From Polynucleobacter necessarius (GTDB taxonomy: Bacteria; Pseudomonadota; Gammaproteobacteria; Burkholderiales; Burkholderiaceae), in the NCBI RefSeq assembly GCF_900095205.1, contig NZ_LT606951.1, positions 992,001 through 1,056,000 on the forward strand: a stretch of DNA of 64,000 nt, given 5' to 3'. A program made the translations under genes and the position numbers. Shown here piece by piece: positions 32,739 to 42,016 of this stretch. The notes under the pieces were generated by a model. That model was not told the origin of the DNA. It did no database searches and saw only the letters and a list, made by a program, of their open reading frames with translations. Position 1 is the first letter of the stretch, and each line of letters opens with the position of its first letter.

Positions 32739-34201
32739 CTACCACTACCTGATGAGGCTACTTTAAGGGGATTAATAACCTTTACACCAGCGATATCCCG
32801 CCAGTAAGCCATGAATCCCGCAAATTCCGATTGCGCAGCCAGAACTTGAATTTGTTGAGCTTGTACCTTGTGCGCTTTTGCATCAACACCTGTAGGCTGA
32901 CGAACTTGGTCAACACGATACAAAATGGTACCAACCCCAGGATTTTGTATTGATACTAATGCCGGGAATTTATCTGGGTTGATAGACATCACACTATCAA
33001 GCGCCCCACCCACTAAATTGCCAGGCTTATTACGCGAAATCCAAATAGGCCTAGCAAAGCCAGCAGCATTTTTAGGATCCTTTTTAAGAGACGCATAACG
33101 TTTAGCAGCTGCGGCAGCCGCCAACTTCTCGGCCATACACTGGCTAACTTGACGCTTTACCTCAGCTGCTACCTCATTAAAAGGCAATGTTTGGGCAGGA
33201 TGAAAAGTCACGACACGTGCAGAAACAAAAACGCCTGGGGTTGTTTGAATGGCCTCAATATTGCGCTTGTTTTTAACTGCCTCATCACCGAATAAAGATT
33301 GCACTACTTTTGGATTGGCTAGTGGGTGATCTTTTGATGTCCCAGTTACTCCAGAACGAGTTACGCCTTTCTGAGTTTGTACACTCAACTTCAATTTATC
33401 TGCAGCAGGCTTCAAGCTATCTGATTGGTCATAAGTAATATTGACAAATTGATCTGCCTTTTCACTAAATACCTTGGCATCCTCTTTGGGATCAGCTTTC
33501 AAAACAATATATTCAACATCGACATATTCTGGACTTTCGAATAGTTTCGCATCAGCCATATAGAAGAAAGACTGAAGATCTTCTTGTGATGGATTCACTT
33601 TTGATAAGTAATCCTTGGCATCAAATGAAAGCGCCTGAACTTGACGCTCTGTTTCATATAAGGTCGAAACAATGTCAGATAATTTAGGGGTAACGATTTC
33701 AGTGCGAGCAACTGAATTTACGAGTTGCCCGATTTTTAAGTCATAAGCCTGGCTGGCATAGTACTGTTCTTCATTCAAACCACCACCAGCCAAGAGCTGT
33801 TTAAAGCGTGCATCATCAAAGCTACCATCCGGCTTATAGAGGGTGCGAATCTGCGGGATATTTTGCAGGCTTTTAATTAAAGCCTCCTTACCCACCTGTA
33901 GATGTAAATTATTGACGGCAAATCCAACAATGCGTTGCTGTAATAATTCGTTCAAGATAGCTTGCCTAAATTGAAGGCTTTGCGCGAGTTGCGAATTTCC
34001 TCCAACACGCTCTGCTTGTCTTTTAGCAGCCGAATCTACCTCTTGAGCGGTAATCGGCTTGCCACTCACCTTTACAAGGTCTGTCTCTTTATCCAAAAAG
34101 CTGGAATAGCTTGAAATTCCAAAGAATGCAAAAGATGGCACGATTAAAGACATTAAAACAAACTGTAAAATGCGTTGGTGCTTACGAACGGTATCAAACA
34201 T
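32735..34201 (-). CDS. ppiD: PpiD-type periplasmic folding factor without a parvulin domain
   Basis: PpiD is a membrane-anchored periplasmic chaperone near the Sec translocon. The N-terminus MFDTVRKHQRILQFVLMSLI and anchor FAFFGISSYSSFLD, and the SurA_N-like region (AVNNLHLQVGKEALIKSL; FDDARFKQLL) are all there. 488 residues, against about 620 for usual members. At residues about 235-250 the sequence goes from VDVEYIVLKADP straight to DAKVFSEKADQFVNITYDQS, skipping the parvulin peptidyl-prolyl isomerase domain (about 130 residues with the GGDLG and FGYHII motifs). The frame stays open, so this reads as an in-frame internal deletion. It should still make an anchored chaperone. Confidence 0.88.
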   Translation of the reverse strand: MFDTVRKHQRILQFVLMSLIVPSFAFFGISSYSSFLDKETDLVKVSGKPITAQEVDSAAKRQAERVGGNSQLAQSLQFRQAILNELLQQRIVGFAVNNLHLQVGKEALIKSLQNIPQIRTLYKPDGSFDDARFKQLLAGGGLNEEQYYASQAYDLKIGQLVNSVARTEIVTPKLSDIVSTLYETERQVQALSFDAKDYLSKVNPSQEDLQSFFYMADAKLFESPEYVDVEYIVLKADPKEDAKVFSEKADQFVNITYDQSDSLKPAADKLKLSVQTQKGVTRSGVTGTSKDHPLANPKVVQSLFGDEAVKNKRNIEAIQTTPGVFVSARVVTFHPAQTLPFNEVAAEVKRQVSQCMAEKLAAAAAAKRYASLKKDPKNAAGFARPIWISRNKPGNLVGGALDSVMSINPDKFPALVSIQNPGVGTILYRVDQVRQPTGVDAKAHKVQAQQIQVLAAQSEFAGFMAYWRDIAGVKVINPLKVASSGSGS

Positions 34202-34314
34202 GTAAAAGTTCGCTAGTAAAAATTATCAATACCACGAGTGTACACTAGGGGTGAAGGAGTAGGGTATTGAAATGCCTGAGCAGGCTTTTAAGTATGAAAC
34301 TACATATAATAATT

Positions 34315-34390
34315 TGGTGGGCGCTGAGAGGCTCGAACTCCCGACATTCTGCGTGTAAGGCAGACGCTCTACCAACTGAGCTAAGCGCCC
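34315..34390 (-). tRNA. tRNA-Val (TAC)
   Basis: Reverse complement begins GGGCGCTTAGCTCAGTTGG, has a 7-bp acceptor stem GGGCGCT/AGCGCCC, anticodon stem-loop CTGCCTTACACGCAG (anticodon TAC) and encoded CCA. 76 nt. Located between lon and ppiD, a conserved location in Burkholderiales. Confidence 0.97.
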
Positions 34391-34444
34391 CAAAAATATT
34401 ACAAGCGAGATTGTAACCTAAGCGTGAATTTAGAGTGAGAATTC

Positions 34445-34481
34445 CACTAAACCCGACATATTTGCGCAGGCGGGTTTAGTG
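34445..34481. repeat. Inverted repeat between lon and tRNA-Val
   Basis: Perfect 11-bp arms CACTAAACCCG and CGGGTTTAGTG separated by 15 bases, starting 16 bp after the lon stop. No T-run follows in the lon direction, so it may be a weak or processing-type 3' hairpin of lon mRNA rather than a classical terminator. Confidence 0.55.
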
Positions 34482-34496
34482 AAAATCGCTCTAATT

Positions 34497-36929
34497 TCAG
34501 TGCTTAAGGATATCTGCCGATGCGCCATTTTCGCTTGCTTTACTTGCTTCTGCTGCCTTTTTTGCAAGCTCCTCAGGCGTAGGATCAAGCAATGCTTCAG
34601 ACATGCGCTCTAGCGCCAACTCCAAAACCTTGTCAATCCAACGAACAGGAATAATCTCAATGGCATTTTTTACATTGTCTGGAATATCAATCAAACCCTT
34701 AACGTTCTCTTCCGGGATCAAGGCCAATTTAATTCCACCGCGATGAGCGGCTAGCAACTTCTCCTTTAGCCCGCCAATTGGCAAGACTTCGCCGCGAAGC
34801 GTGATCTCACCAGTCATAGCAACATCAGAGCGAATCGGTATTCCAGTAAACACTGAAACCAAAGCTGTAGTAATGGCAATACCAGCCGATGGACCATCCT
34901 TAGGGGTTGCTCCGTCTGGGAAGTGAATATGAATGTCTTTCTTTTCAAAAGATTCATCAGTAATACCGAGTCGTTTTGCTCTGGAGCGCACCACGGTACG
35001 AGCTGCTTCAACAGACTCTTTCATTACATCACCGATAGAACCGGTACGAGTAATCACGCCTTTACCAGGCATTACAGCCGCTTCGATAGTGAGCAAATCA
35101 CCGCCTACTTCGGTCCACGCCAAACCAGTCACTTGACCGACTTGATTCTCTTTTCCCGCTAAACCAAAGTCGTACATGCGAACCGATAAGAACTTCTCTA
35201 AGTTATCGGCATTAACAACCACTGGTGCCGCCTCTTTCTTCAAAAGGAGGAGTTTGACAACCTTACGGCAAATCTTGCTAATTTCGCGCTCTAAAGACCG
35301 GACACCAGCCTCACGCGTGTAGTAGCGAATAATGTTGCGTACAGCGCTGTCTTCTATTTTTAGTTCATCCTTTTTGAGGCCATTATTTTTGATTTGTTTT
35401 GGGATCAAATAATTGACGGCAATACTCGTTTTTTCATCTTCGGTATAACCAGCCAAACGAATGATCTCAAGACGGTCCAATAAAGGGCCGGGGATATTCA
35501 AAGAATTTGAGGTTGCCACAAACATGACATCGGACAAATCAAAATCCACCTCAACATAATGATCTTGGAAGGTGTGATTTTGCTCTGGATCTAAAACCTC
35601 AAGCAAAGCGCTAGCTGGATCTCCACGGAAGTCCATACCCATCTTGTCCACTTCATCAAGCAGGAACAAAGGATTGCGCACACCTACCTTTGTAAGGCTA
35701 GTGAGAATCTTGCCAGGCATAGAGCCAATATAGGTTCTACGATGACCACGAATTTCAGATTCATCACGAACGCCGCCTAATGCCATACGCACAAACTTTC
35801 TATTGGTAGCGCGTGCAATGGATTGACCTAAAGAGGTCTTACCAACACCAGGGGGGCCAACCAAACAAAGTATAGGAGCCTTCACACGATCAACGCGTTG
35901 CTGAACTGCGAGGTACTCCAAGATACGCTCTTTGACCTTATCAAGGCCGTAATGGTCTTCGTCTAAAACCTTTTCTGCATTAGCAAGATCATTGTTAATC
36001 TTTGTTTTCTTCTTCCAAGGAAGATTAACCAAGGTATCAATGAAATTACGAATGACTGTAGCTTCAGCAGACATTGGAGACATTAATTTTAGTTTCTTCA
36101 GTTCTGATTCAGCCTTTTTCAGAGCTTCTTTTGGCATGCGTGCTGCTTTGATGCGCTTCTCAAACTCCTCAAGATCAGCACCCTCTTCACCCTCGCCAAG
36201 CTCCTTTTGAATTGCTTTGACCTGCTCATTGAGGTAATGCTCGCGCTGACTCTTTTCTATCTGGCGCTTCACGCGACCACGAATACGCTTTTCAACTTGC
36301 AGTATGTCAATCTCACTCTCAAGGTCAGCCAACAAGCTTTCTAAACGTTGAACTACATCAGTCATTTCAAGTAGACGTTGCTTTTGCTCCAACTTGACCG
36401 GAAGATGCGCGCATATAGTGTCCACTAAACGACTTGGATCATCTATCCCTCCCAACGAAGAGAGAATCTCCTGGGGCACTTTCTTGTTGAGTTTTACATA
36501 TTGATCAAATTGAGCCATGATCGCGCGACGGAGGGCCTCAGTCTCATGAGCATCAATCACGTTAATGGCGGTAGGCGTGGCTTCGCAATTGGAGTAGCCA
36601 AGGCTATCTTCAATTTGACTGACTTCTGCACGCTGCACGCCTTCAACAAGCACTTTGACAATGCCATCAGGCAATTTGAGCATTTGCAGAATATTGGCGA
36701 TACAACCAACCTCATAGAGGTCTTCGATGACGGGCTCATCTTTAGCAGCCGTCTTCTGGGCAACTAAAAGAACATTTTTACCCGTCTCCATTGCCGCCTC
36801 AAGAGCTTTAATGGATTTTGGGCGACCTACGAACAACGGAATCACCATATGAGGAAATACAACTACATCCCTTAAGGGGAGTAAAGGTAGTTGAATAGGT
36901 TCAGAGGGTAGTAATAAGTGGCCAGGCAT
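34497..36929 (-). CDS. lon: ATP-dependent protease Lon
   Basis: A hexameric AAA+ serine protease degrading damaged and regulatory proteins. With ATG 36929 (ribosome site GGAGG ten bases upstream) it has 810 residues. The N-terminal substrate domain opens with [20 protein letters not shown]; Walker [12 protein letters not shown] near 360; Walker [10 protein letters not shown] near 425; the proteolytic serine in [10 protein letters not shown] near 683 and its lysine in [14 protein letters not shown] near 726. Intact. A sigma-32-like promoter sits upstream, so heat-shock control appears preserved. Confidence 0.97.
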   Translation of the reverse strand: MPGHLLLPSEPIQLPLLPLRDVVVFPHMVIPLFVGRPKSIKALEAAMETGKNVLLVAQKTAAKDEPVIEDLYEVGCIANILQMLKLPDGIVKVLVEGVQRAEVSQIEDSLGYSNCEATPTAINVIDAHETEALRRAIMAQFDQYVKLNKKVPQEILSSLGGIDDPSRLVDTICAHLPVKLEQKQRLLEMTDVVQRLESLLADLESEIDILQVEKRIRGRVKRQIEKSQREHYLNEQVKAIQKELGEGEEGADLEEFEKRIKAARMPKEALKKAESELKKLKLMSPMSAEATVIRNFIDTLVNLPWKKKTKINNDLANAEKVLDEDHYGLDKVKERILEYLAVQQRVDRVKAPILCLVGPPGVGKTSLGQSIARATNRKFVRMALGGVRDESEIRGHRRTYIGSMPGKILTSLTKVGVRNPLFLLDEVDKMGMDFRGDPASALLEVLDPEQNHTFQDHYVEVDFDLSDVMFVATSNSLNIPGPLLDRLEIIRLAGYTEDEKTSIAVNYLIPKQIKNNGLKKDELKIEDSAVRNIIRYYTREAGVRSLEREISKICRKVVKLLLLKKEAAPVVVNADNLEKFLSVRMYDFGLAGKENQVGQVTGLAWTEVGGDLLTIEAAVMPGKGVITRTGSIGDVMKESVEAARTVVRSRAKRLGITDESFEKKDIHIHFPDGATPKDGPSAGIAITTALVSVFTGIPIRSDVAMTGEITLRGEVLPIGGLKEKLLAAHRGGIKLALIPEENVKGLIDIPDNVKNAIEIIPVRWIDKVLELALERMSEALLDPTPEELAKKAAEASKASENGASADILKH

Positions 36930-37034
36930 GGGGGCAAATCCTCCAAAGTAAACAAACCTCAAAAGGTCTTCATTAGTGAAAATTCAATCAATAAACACTA
37001 AATACAGACTTTATTCATGAGTAGGATACTACCT

Positions 37035-37062
37035 ATATGGGTAGCCTTTAGAGAAAAACAAG
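37035..37062 (-). promoter_or_regulatory. Sigma-32-type heat-shock promoter of lon
   Basis: On the minus strand CTTGTTT, 14 bases, CCCATAT. The -10 element matches the sigma-32 consensus CCCATnT completely; the -35 element matches four of seven positions of CTTGAAA and starts CTTG. It lies about 105 bp upstream of the lon ATG in the 190-bp gap behind clpX. Confidence 0.65.
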
Positions 37063-37120
37063 GGGTAAAAAGACAAAAATGGGGCAAAAATGCCACAAAA
37101 ATAGCGAAAACCCTAGGAAT

Positions 37121-38482
37121 TTAAGCTTTTTTGCTCAATTCCGCCTGCTCGGCATCCTGTTTATAGACCAAAAGTGGTTTACCACCCTCGGCAATACTAT
37201 TTTCATCTATGACGACTTTCTGCACATTCTTGATGGAAGGGAGGTCATACATCACATCCATTAGAGAGCCCTCAAGAATTGATCTGAGGCCGCGAGCACC
37301 TGTTTTACGAGCAATTGCTTTCTTGGCAATGGCAGAAAGAGCTTCCCGACGCACCTCAAGTTCAGAACCCTCCATTGTGAGAAGGGCTTGATACTGCTTA
37401 ACCAAAGCATTTTTAGGCTCAGTCAGAATCTGTATCAATGCCTCTTCATCCAGTTGGACCAATGTCGCCACAACCGGCAAGCGACCAATTAACTCTGGAA
37501 TCAAGCCAAACTTAATCAAATCCTCTGGTTCAATTTCTATCAATAGATCGCTGACACCACGATCATCTTTTCCTGGTACGGTTGCATTAAAGCCAATGCC
37601 TGTTTTAGCTGTACGCTGTTGAATGACTTTTTCAAGCCCGTCAAATGCGCCACCACAAATAAACAGAATGTTCGTTGTATCAACTTGTAAAAAATCTTGG
37701 TTAGGATGCTTGCGTCCACCTTGAGGTGGCACTGAAGCCATAGTGCCTTCAACTAGCTTTAACAGCGCCTGTTGAACGCCCTCACCTGATACATCGCGGG
37801 TAATGGATGGATTATCTGACTTACGAGAGATCTTATCGATCTCATCAATATAGACAATGCCGCGTTGCGCTTTTTCTACGTTGTAATCACATGCTTGCAA
37901 TAATTTTTGAATAATGTTTTCTACGTCTTCGCCAACATATCCAGCCTCAGTTAGCGTAGTAGCATCAGCCATGACAAATGGCACATCTAACATGCGAGCT
38001 AAGGTTTGCGCTAGTAAAGTTTTGCCTGAGCCAGTCGGACCAATTAATAAAATATTGCTCTTGGCCAATTCAACGCCATCAACCATAGCTTTGGCAGGAA
38101 GCTTAGATTCTTTCTTATCCGCACCCTCTACCGGCTTACCATCTTTATCCAGCTTTTCTTTTTTTGGCTTTGGCAAATATTGCAAACGCTTGTAGTGGTT
38201 GTATACAGCCACTGCCAAAGTTTTCTTTGCATGATTCTGACCAATCACATATTGGTCTAAATTTTCACGGATTTGATGCGGGGTAGGCAAAGACTCATCC
38301 CCCTCTTCTTTAGGAAGTTTTGAAATTTCTTCTTGAATGATGTCAGTGCACAGATCGATGCATTCATCACAGATAAATACAGATGGTCCTGCAATTAATT
38401 TCTTTACTTCATGCTGGTTCTTTCCGCAAAAAGAGCAATACAGAACTTTATCTGGAGTATTTGTTGTGTTGGTATCGCTCAA
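37121..38482 (-). CDS. clpX: ATP-dependent Clp protease ATP-binding subunit ClpX
   Basis: AAA+ unfoldase that feeds substrates to ClpP. 453 residues, about 30 more than E. coli. N-terminal zinc domain with CSFCGKNQ and [10 protein letters not shown]; Walker [18 protein letters not shown] near 140; Walker [16 protein letters not shown] near 205; the ClpP-binding IGF loop in TGIGFNATV near 295. The extra length is a lysine-rich insert ([20 protein letters not shown]) at residues about 97-116, before the AAA module. Follows clpP by 28 bp. Confidence 0.96.
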   Translation of the reverse strand: MSDTNTTNTPDKVLYCSFCGKNQHEVKKLIAGPSVFICDECIDLCTDIIQEEISKLPKEEGDESLPTPHQIRENLDQYVIGQNHAKKTLAVAVYNHYKRLQYLPKPKKEKLDKDGKPVEGADKKESKLPAKAMVDGVELAKSNILLIGPTGSGKTLLAQTLARMLDVPFVMADATTLTEAGYVGEDVENIIQKLLQACDYNVEKAQRGIVYIDEIDKISRKSDNPSITRDVSGEGVQQALLKLVEGTMASVPPQGGRKHPNQDFLQVDTTNILFICGGAFDGLEKVIQQRTAKTGIGFNATVPGKDDRGVSDLLIEIEPEDLIKFGLIPELIGRLPVVATLVQLDEEALIQILTEPKNALVKQYQALLTMEGSELEVRREALSAIAKKAIARKTGARGLRSILEGSLMDVMYDLPSIKNVQKVVIDENSIAEGGKPLLVYKQDAEQAELSKKA

Positions 38483-38510
38483 AATGAACTCTGTAAATGT
38501 CTATTAAGTA

Positions 38511-39140
38511 TTAAGGACGCTTCTCAATAACTTTATCTATCAAGCCATAATCACGAGCCTGTTCTGCTGACATAAAGTTATCGCGATCGGTATCCTTGGC
38601 AATCGTTTCGATTGATTGTCCGGTACGATCAGCCAAAATTTTATTTAAACGTTCACGCAAATATAAAATCTCACGGGCTTGAATCTCAATATCAGAAGCT
38701 TGGCCACGAGCACCACCCAAAGGCTGATGAATCATCACGCGTGAGTTAGGCAAGGCATAGCGCTTACCCTTTTCACCAGCACATAACAAGAACGCACCCA
38801 TACTTGCAGCTATGCCCATACACAAAGTACTCACGTGCGGCTTAATAAATTGCATGGTGTCATAAATAGCTAAGCCAGCCGATACAGAACCGCCTGGAGA
38901 GTTGATATACAGAGAAATTTCTTTATCTGGATTTTCGCTCTCAAGAAACAAAAGCTGAGCAATCACTAAATTGGCAGTTTGGTCGTTTACTTCACCAATC
39001 AAAAAGACGACACGCTCACGCAATAATCTGGAATAAATATCGTAAGCACGCTCTCCCCGACCAGAGGTTTCAATCACCACTGGAACCAAGCCTAAGCCTT
39101 TTGGTTCTAGATTTTCTGACTGAGAATGGTTGTGGATCAT
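38511..39140 (-). CDS. clpP: ATP-dependent Clp protease proteolytic subunit ClpP
   Basis: Serine peptidase forming the tetradecameric ClpP barrel. Start at ATG 39140 ([20 protein letters not shown]), with AGAGG upstream; the open frame reaches seven codons further. About 209 residues. Catalytic Ser in [12 protein letters not shown] near 110, His in [16 protein letters not shown] near 135, and Asp in TDRDNF near 185. Standard tig-clpP-clpX-lon arrangement. Intact. Confidence 0.96.
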   Translation of the reverse strand: MIHNHSQSENLEPKGLGLVPVVIETSGRGERAYDIYSRLLRERVVFLIGEVNDQTANLVIAQLLFLESENPDKEISLYINSPGGSVSAGLAIYDTMQFIKPHVSTLCMGIAASMGAFLLCAGEKGKRYALPNSRVMIHQPLGGARGQASDIEIQAREILYLRERLNKILADRTGQSIETIAKDTDRDNFMSAEQARDYGLIDKVIEKRP

Positions 39141-39170
39141 TTCGAAACCTCTTGTGGGCAAATGGATGAC

Positions 39171-40502
39171 TTAGTTTAGCTTGCTAAGCTCTTCAAATGT
39201 CACAGCCTTATCGCTTACTTTAGCTTGGGATGTGAAATATTTGATGACGTTATCTTCAAGGACGAGATTCTCGATGTCTTTCAAGCGACTAGGATTACTG
39301 TAGAACCAACGAACAACTTCCTTTGGATCTTCGTAAGTGGCGGCTTGCTCATCAATTTCAGCCTTAATTTGATCTGCAGTGGCTGCCAAGTTTTGCTTCT
39401 TAACAAGCTCACTCAAGATCAAGCCAAGACGAACGCGCTTAGTCGCTTGCTTAGCAAAAATCTCTGCTGGGATTGGTGCATCTTTTGCATTTGGCACACC
39501 GCGCTGCATCAAATCTTGGCGGGCAGTTTCAACAAGGCGCTCTTGTTCGGAAGCAACCAATGATTTAGGAACATCCAGCTCGCACAACTCATTGAGCTTA
39601 TCCATGACATCATTTTTCAATAATGAAGTAATGCGACGCTTTACTTCGCGGTCTAAATTCTCTTTCACTTCAGCGCGCATTTTTGCAACGCCGCCCTCAG
39701 TAACACCCAGTGACAATGCAAATGCATCGTCACTGGCGGGTAAATGAGGCCAATTAACTGATTTGACTGTAATAGTAAACTCAGCCGTCTTACCAGCTAC
39801 ATTTTTACCATGGTAGTCATCCGGAAAGCTTAATGGGAAGGATTTACTCTCACCCGCCTTAAGTCCCAAGGTCGCCGCCTCAAACTCAGGGAGCATGCGG
39901 CCTTCACCTAAAACGAATTCAAAGTTTTCTGCTTTGCCGCCAGCAAACTCCACGCCATTAATTTCGCCAACAAAGTCAATAACAACTTGGTCGCCATTTT
40001 GTGCTGCAGTATCTGCGCCACCGTCACCGTGAGCACCAGCTTCACCACGTGGATGGTAATGAGCTTGCTGTTTGCGCAATACATCTAAAGCACGATCAAT
40101 TTCTGGTTCGCCAATATCCGTGGAGTACTTAGTAATTTCAGCAGCACTAAAGTCACCAATTTTTACTTCTGGCAATACTTCAAAAAAGGCATCAAAGACA
40201 ATCTTGTCAGCGTCGAGCTCACTCTTAGGCTCAAGGCGAGGTTGACCAGCTAAAGCCACACCTTCTTTTTGGGCTTGCTCATAAAAGAGTTCGGCAGCTT
40301 TATCAAACTGGAGCTCAAAGTCCACTTGCATACCATGTTGTTTTTCAACGAGGTTCTTTGGAACCTTGCCTGGACGAAAGCCAGCCATTTTCATGGTCTT
40401 ACCAACCTTTGCCAAGCGGGCTTCACGCGCTTTTGCCAAATCGGCACGGGCGAATTCCAAAGTCATTTTGCGGTCTAGTGAACCTAAATTTTCTATCTGC
40501 AC
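39171..40502 (-). CDS. tig: Trigger factor (ribosome-associated chaperone)
   Basis: Folds nascent chains at the ribosome exit. The ribosome-binding motif GFRPGKVPKNLVEKQHG lies at about residues 42-58, then the FKBP-type PPIase domain (GDQVVIDFVGEINGVEFAGG, about 165) and the long helical C-terminal domain. 443 residues. The only start codon after the upstream in-frame stop is GTG at 40502, preceded by AAGAGACGAG. Trigger factor is intact although Hsp33 is lost. Upstream is tRNA-Leu. Confidence 0.95.
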   Translation of the reverse strand: MQIENLGSLDRKMTLEFARADLAKAREARLAKVGKTMKMAGFRPGKVPKNLVEKQHGMQVDFELQFDKAAELFYEQAQKEGVALAGQPRLEPKSELDADKIVFDAFFEVLPEVKIGDFSAAEITKYSTDIGEPEIDRALDVLRKQQAHYHPRGEAGAHGDGGADTAAQNGDQVVIDFVGEINGVEFAGGKAENFEFVLGEGRMLPEFEAATLGLKAGESKSFPLSFPDDYHGKNVAGKTAEFTITVKSVNWPHLPASDDAFALSLGVTEGGVAKMRAEVKENLDREVKRRITSLLKNDVMDKLNELCELDVPKSLVASEQERLVETARQDLMQRGVPNAKDAPIPAEIFAKQATKRVRLGLILSELVKKQNLAATADQIKAEIDEQAATYEDPKEVVRWFYSNPSRLKDIENLVLEDNVIKYFTSQAKVSDKAVTFEELSKLN

Positions 40503-40565
40503 AGCGATTCTCGTCTCTTAAATGAAGATCTGGAAATGTGAAGTTCAAGCCAAGTAGCAATCTTG

Positions 40566-40652
40566 TGGTGCGAGGAGGGGGACTCGAACCCCCACACCAT
40601 TTCTGGCGTCAGGACCTAAACCTGGTGCGTCTACCAATTTCGCCATCCTCGC
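40566..40652 (-). tRNA. tRNA-Leu (TAG)
   Basis: Reverse complement begins GCGAGGATGGCGAAATTGG, with a long variable arm (GACGCCAGAAATGGTGT), anticodon loop TTTAGGT (anticodon TAG) and encoded CCA. 87 nt, class II as expected for leucine. It sits just upstream of tig on the same strand. Confidence 0.97.
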
Positions 40653-40730
40653 GAACATCCGCAAACTACCAAGCTTAAACTTCACTCTAAAGACTGTAAT
40701 TCTACAATGCCTGTGGTTTTAGAGGTTCAT

Positions 40731-41234
40731 TTAGGCCTTGTAGAGCGAAGCAACCGCATGAACGGCAACACCCTCACCCCTACCCAGGTGACCTAAAGAT
40801 TCATTTGTTTTGGCCTTGAGATTGACGTGGCTGGGGGTAACAGCCAAATCAGCGGCAATATTTCTGACCATTTCGGGCAAAAATTCAGCTAGTTTTGGCT
40901 TTTGACAAATGATCGTGGCATCGACATTGCCGATATGAAATCCTGCTGCCTGCACTTTTTGCAGGGCCGCTCTGAGCAAAATACGGCTATCCATATCTTT
41001 AAATTGGGGATCCGTATCTGGAAATAACTGGCCAATATCATTTAATCCAGCCGCCCCTAATAAGGCATCTGTTAGAGCATGAAGCAAAGCATCTGCATCT
41101 GAGTGACCCAACAAACCTTTTTCATAAGGAACATGGACTCCACCCAGAATAAGCTTTCTGTCTGCAACCAATGCATGCACATCGTAACCTTGGCCAATGC
41201 GAAATTGCGGAATGTGAACGTTGCTTTGGGTCAT
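40731..41234 (-). CDS. ispF: 2-C-methyl-D-erythritol 2,4-cyclodiphosphate synthase
   Basis: Fifth step of the MEP isoprenoid pathway. 167 residues with metal-binding GQGYDVHAL near the N-terminus, [20 protein letters not shown], and the end [19 protein letters not shown]. Intact and immediately after ispD (9 bp), so the two steps are co-transcribed as often found in proteobacteria. Confidence 0.96.
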   Translation of the reverse strand: MTQSNVHIPQFRIGQGYDVHALVADRKLILGGVHVPYEKGLLGHSDADALLHALTDALLGAAGLNDIGQLFPDTDPQFKDMDSRILLRAALQKVQAAGFHIGNVDATIICQKPKLAEFLPEMVRNIAADLAVTPSHVNLKAKTNESLGHLGRGEGVAVHAVASLYKA

Positions 41235-41243
41235 ATTTAATCT

Positions 41244-41993
41244 TTATTTGGTATCTGCGCTTAGCAGCAATTGCATTAATTCCCAATCTGCTGGATGGGT
41301 AACCTTGAAGTTGCGAGTTGCGCCTTCAATCAATAATGGCTTGGCGCCAATCAACTCAATTGCACTGGCCTCATCCGTCACGTCCGCTTCAAGACGGATA
41401 GCGTTTTCAAGAGCATCATGCAACTGCTTTAATCCAAACATTTGTGGCGTTTGGGCTAGCCAAAGATGTTCGCGTGGAATGGTTCTCTCTGAATGCGGAA
41501 TATTTCCAGAGACAACAGAATCAAGGTCTGCTTGCTTTAAGGTGTCTGCAAGGGGTACGGCCAAAATACCGCCAGCATTGGAGTTCTCCACTGAGTTAAT
41601 TAACTTCTCAATTAATGTGGGTGTTATTCTAGGCCGTGCCGCATCATGAACCAAAATCCAATCATCTTCAGCAATACCCGCCTTCAGCATAGCGGCTAGA
41701 GTATTTCGTACAGTCTCTTGTCTTGTTGGGCCACCCGTAGGTAAAAAATGAACGTCTTTATCGACGCTGGGGACAGCCTTCAAAATAGGGTTATCAATAA
41801 AACCTGGGCTTACCCCAATCCAGATCGACTGTATCCGCGGAGATTTAAGAAAGGCCTCTAGCGCATAAAAAAGCATGGGTTTGCCAGCTAGCTCTTGAAA
41901 CTGCTTGGGTAACTCACCACCAAGACGGGAACCCGTACCCGCGGTTGGCAAAAGCGCATGACATTTCTTGTTTGAATGGTTTCCAGAACTCAT
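41244..41993 (-). CDS. ispD: 2-C-methyl-D-erythritol 4-phosphate cytidylyltransferase
   Basis: Third step of the MEP pathway, forming CDP-methylerythritol. The nucleotide-binding start ALLPTAGTGSRLGGELPKQF lies near residue 13, VHDAARPRITPTLIEKLI near 115, and TDEASAIELIGAKPLLIEG near 200. ATG 41993 is chosen over one 16 codons upstream because the family starts there and it leaves 23 bp to the divergent mfd start. About 249 residues. Intact. Confidence 0.94.
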   Translation of the reverse strand: MSSGNHSNKKCHALLPTAGTGSRLGGELPKQFQELAGKPMLFYALEAFLKSPRIQSIWIGVSPGFIDNPILKAVPSVDKDVHFLPTGGPTRQETVRNTLAAMLKAGIAEDDWILVHDAARPRITPTLIEKLINSVENSNAGGILAVPLADTLKQADLDSVVSGNIPHSERTIPREHLWLAQTPQMFGLKQLHDALENAIRLEADVTDEASAIELIGAKPLLIEGATRNFKVTHPADWELMQLLLSADTK

Positions 41994-42016
41994 ACCTGAT
42001 TCTATAATAAGCGAAG

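Noticed and set aside
34445-34481. Lon inverted repeat as a classical terminator
   Set aside because: The 15-base loop and missing T-run do not fit; reported only as a repeat.
40503-40565. CTTGAAC with a TTCATTT element before tig, resembling a second sigma-32 promoter
   Set aside because: The -10 element matches only weakly and the region is just the short gap behind tRNA-Leu; not strong enough to call.
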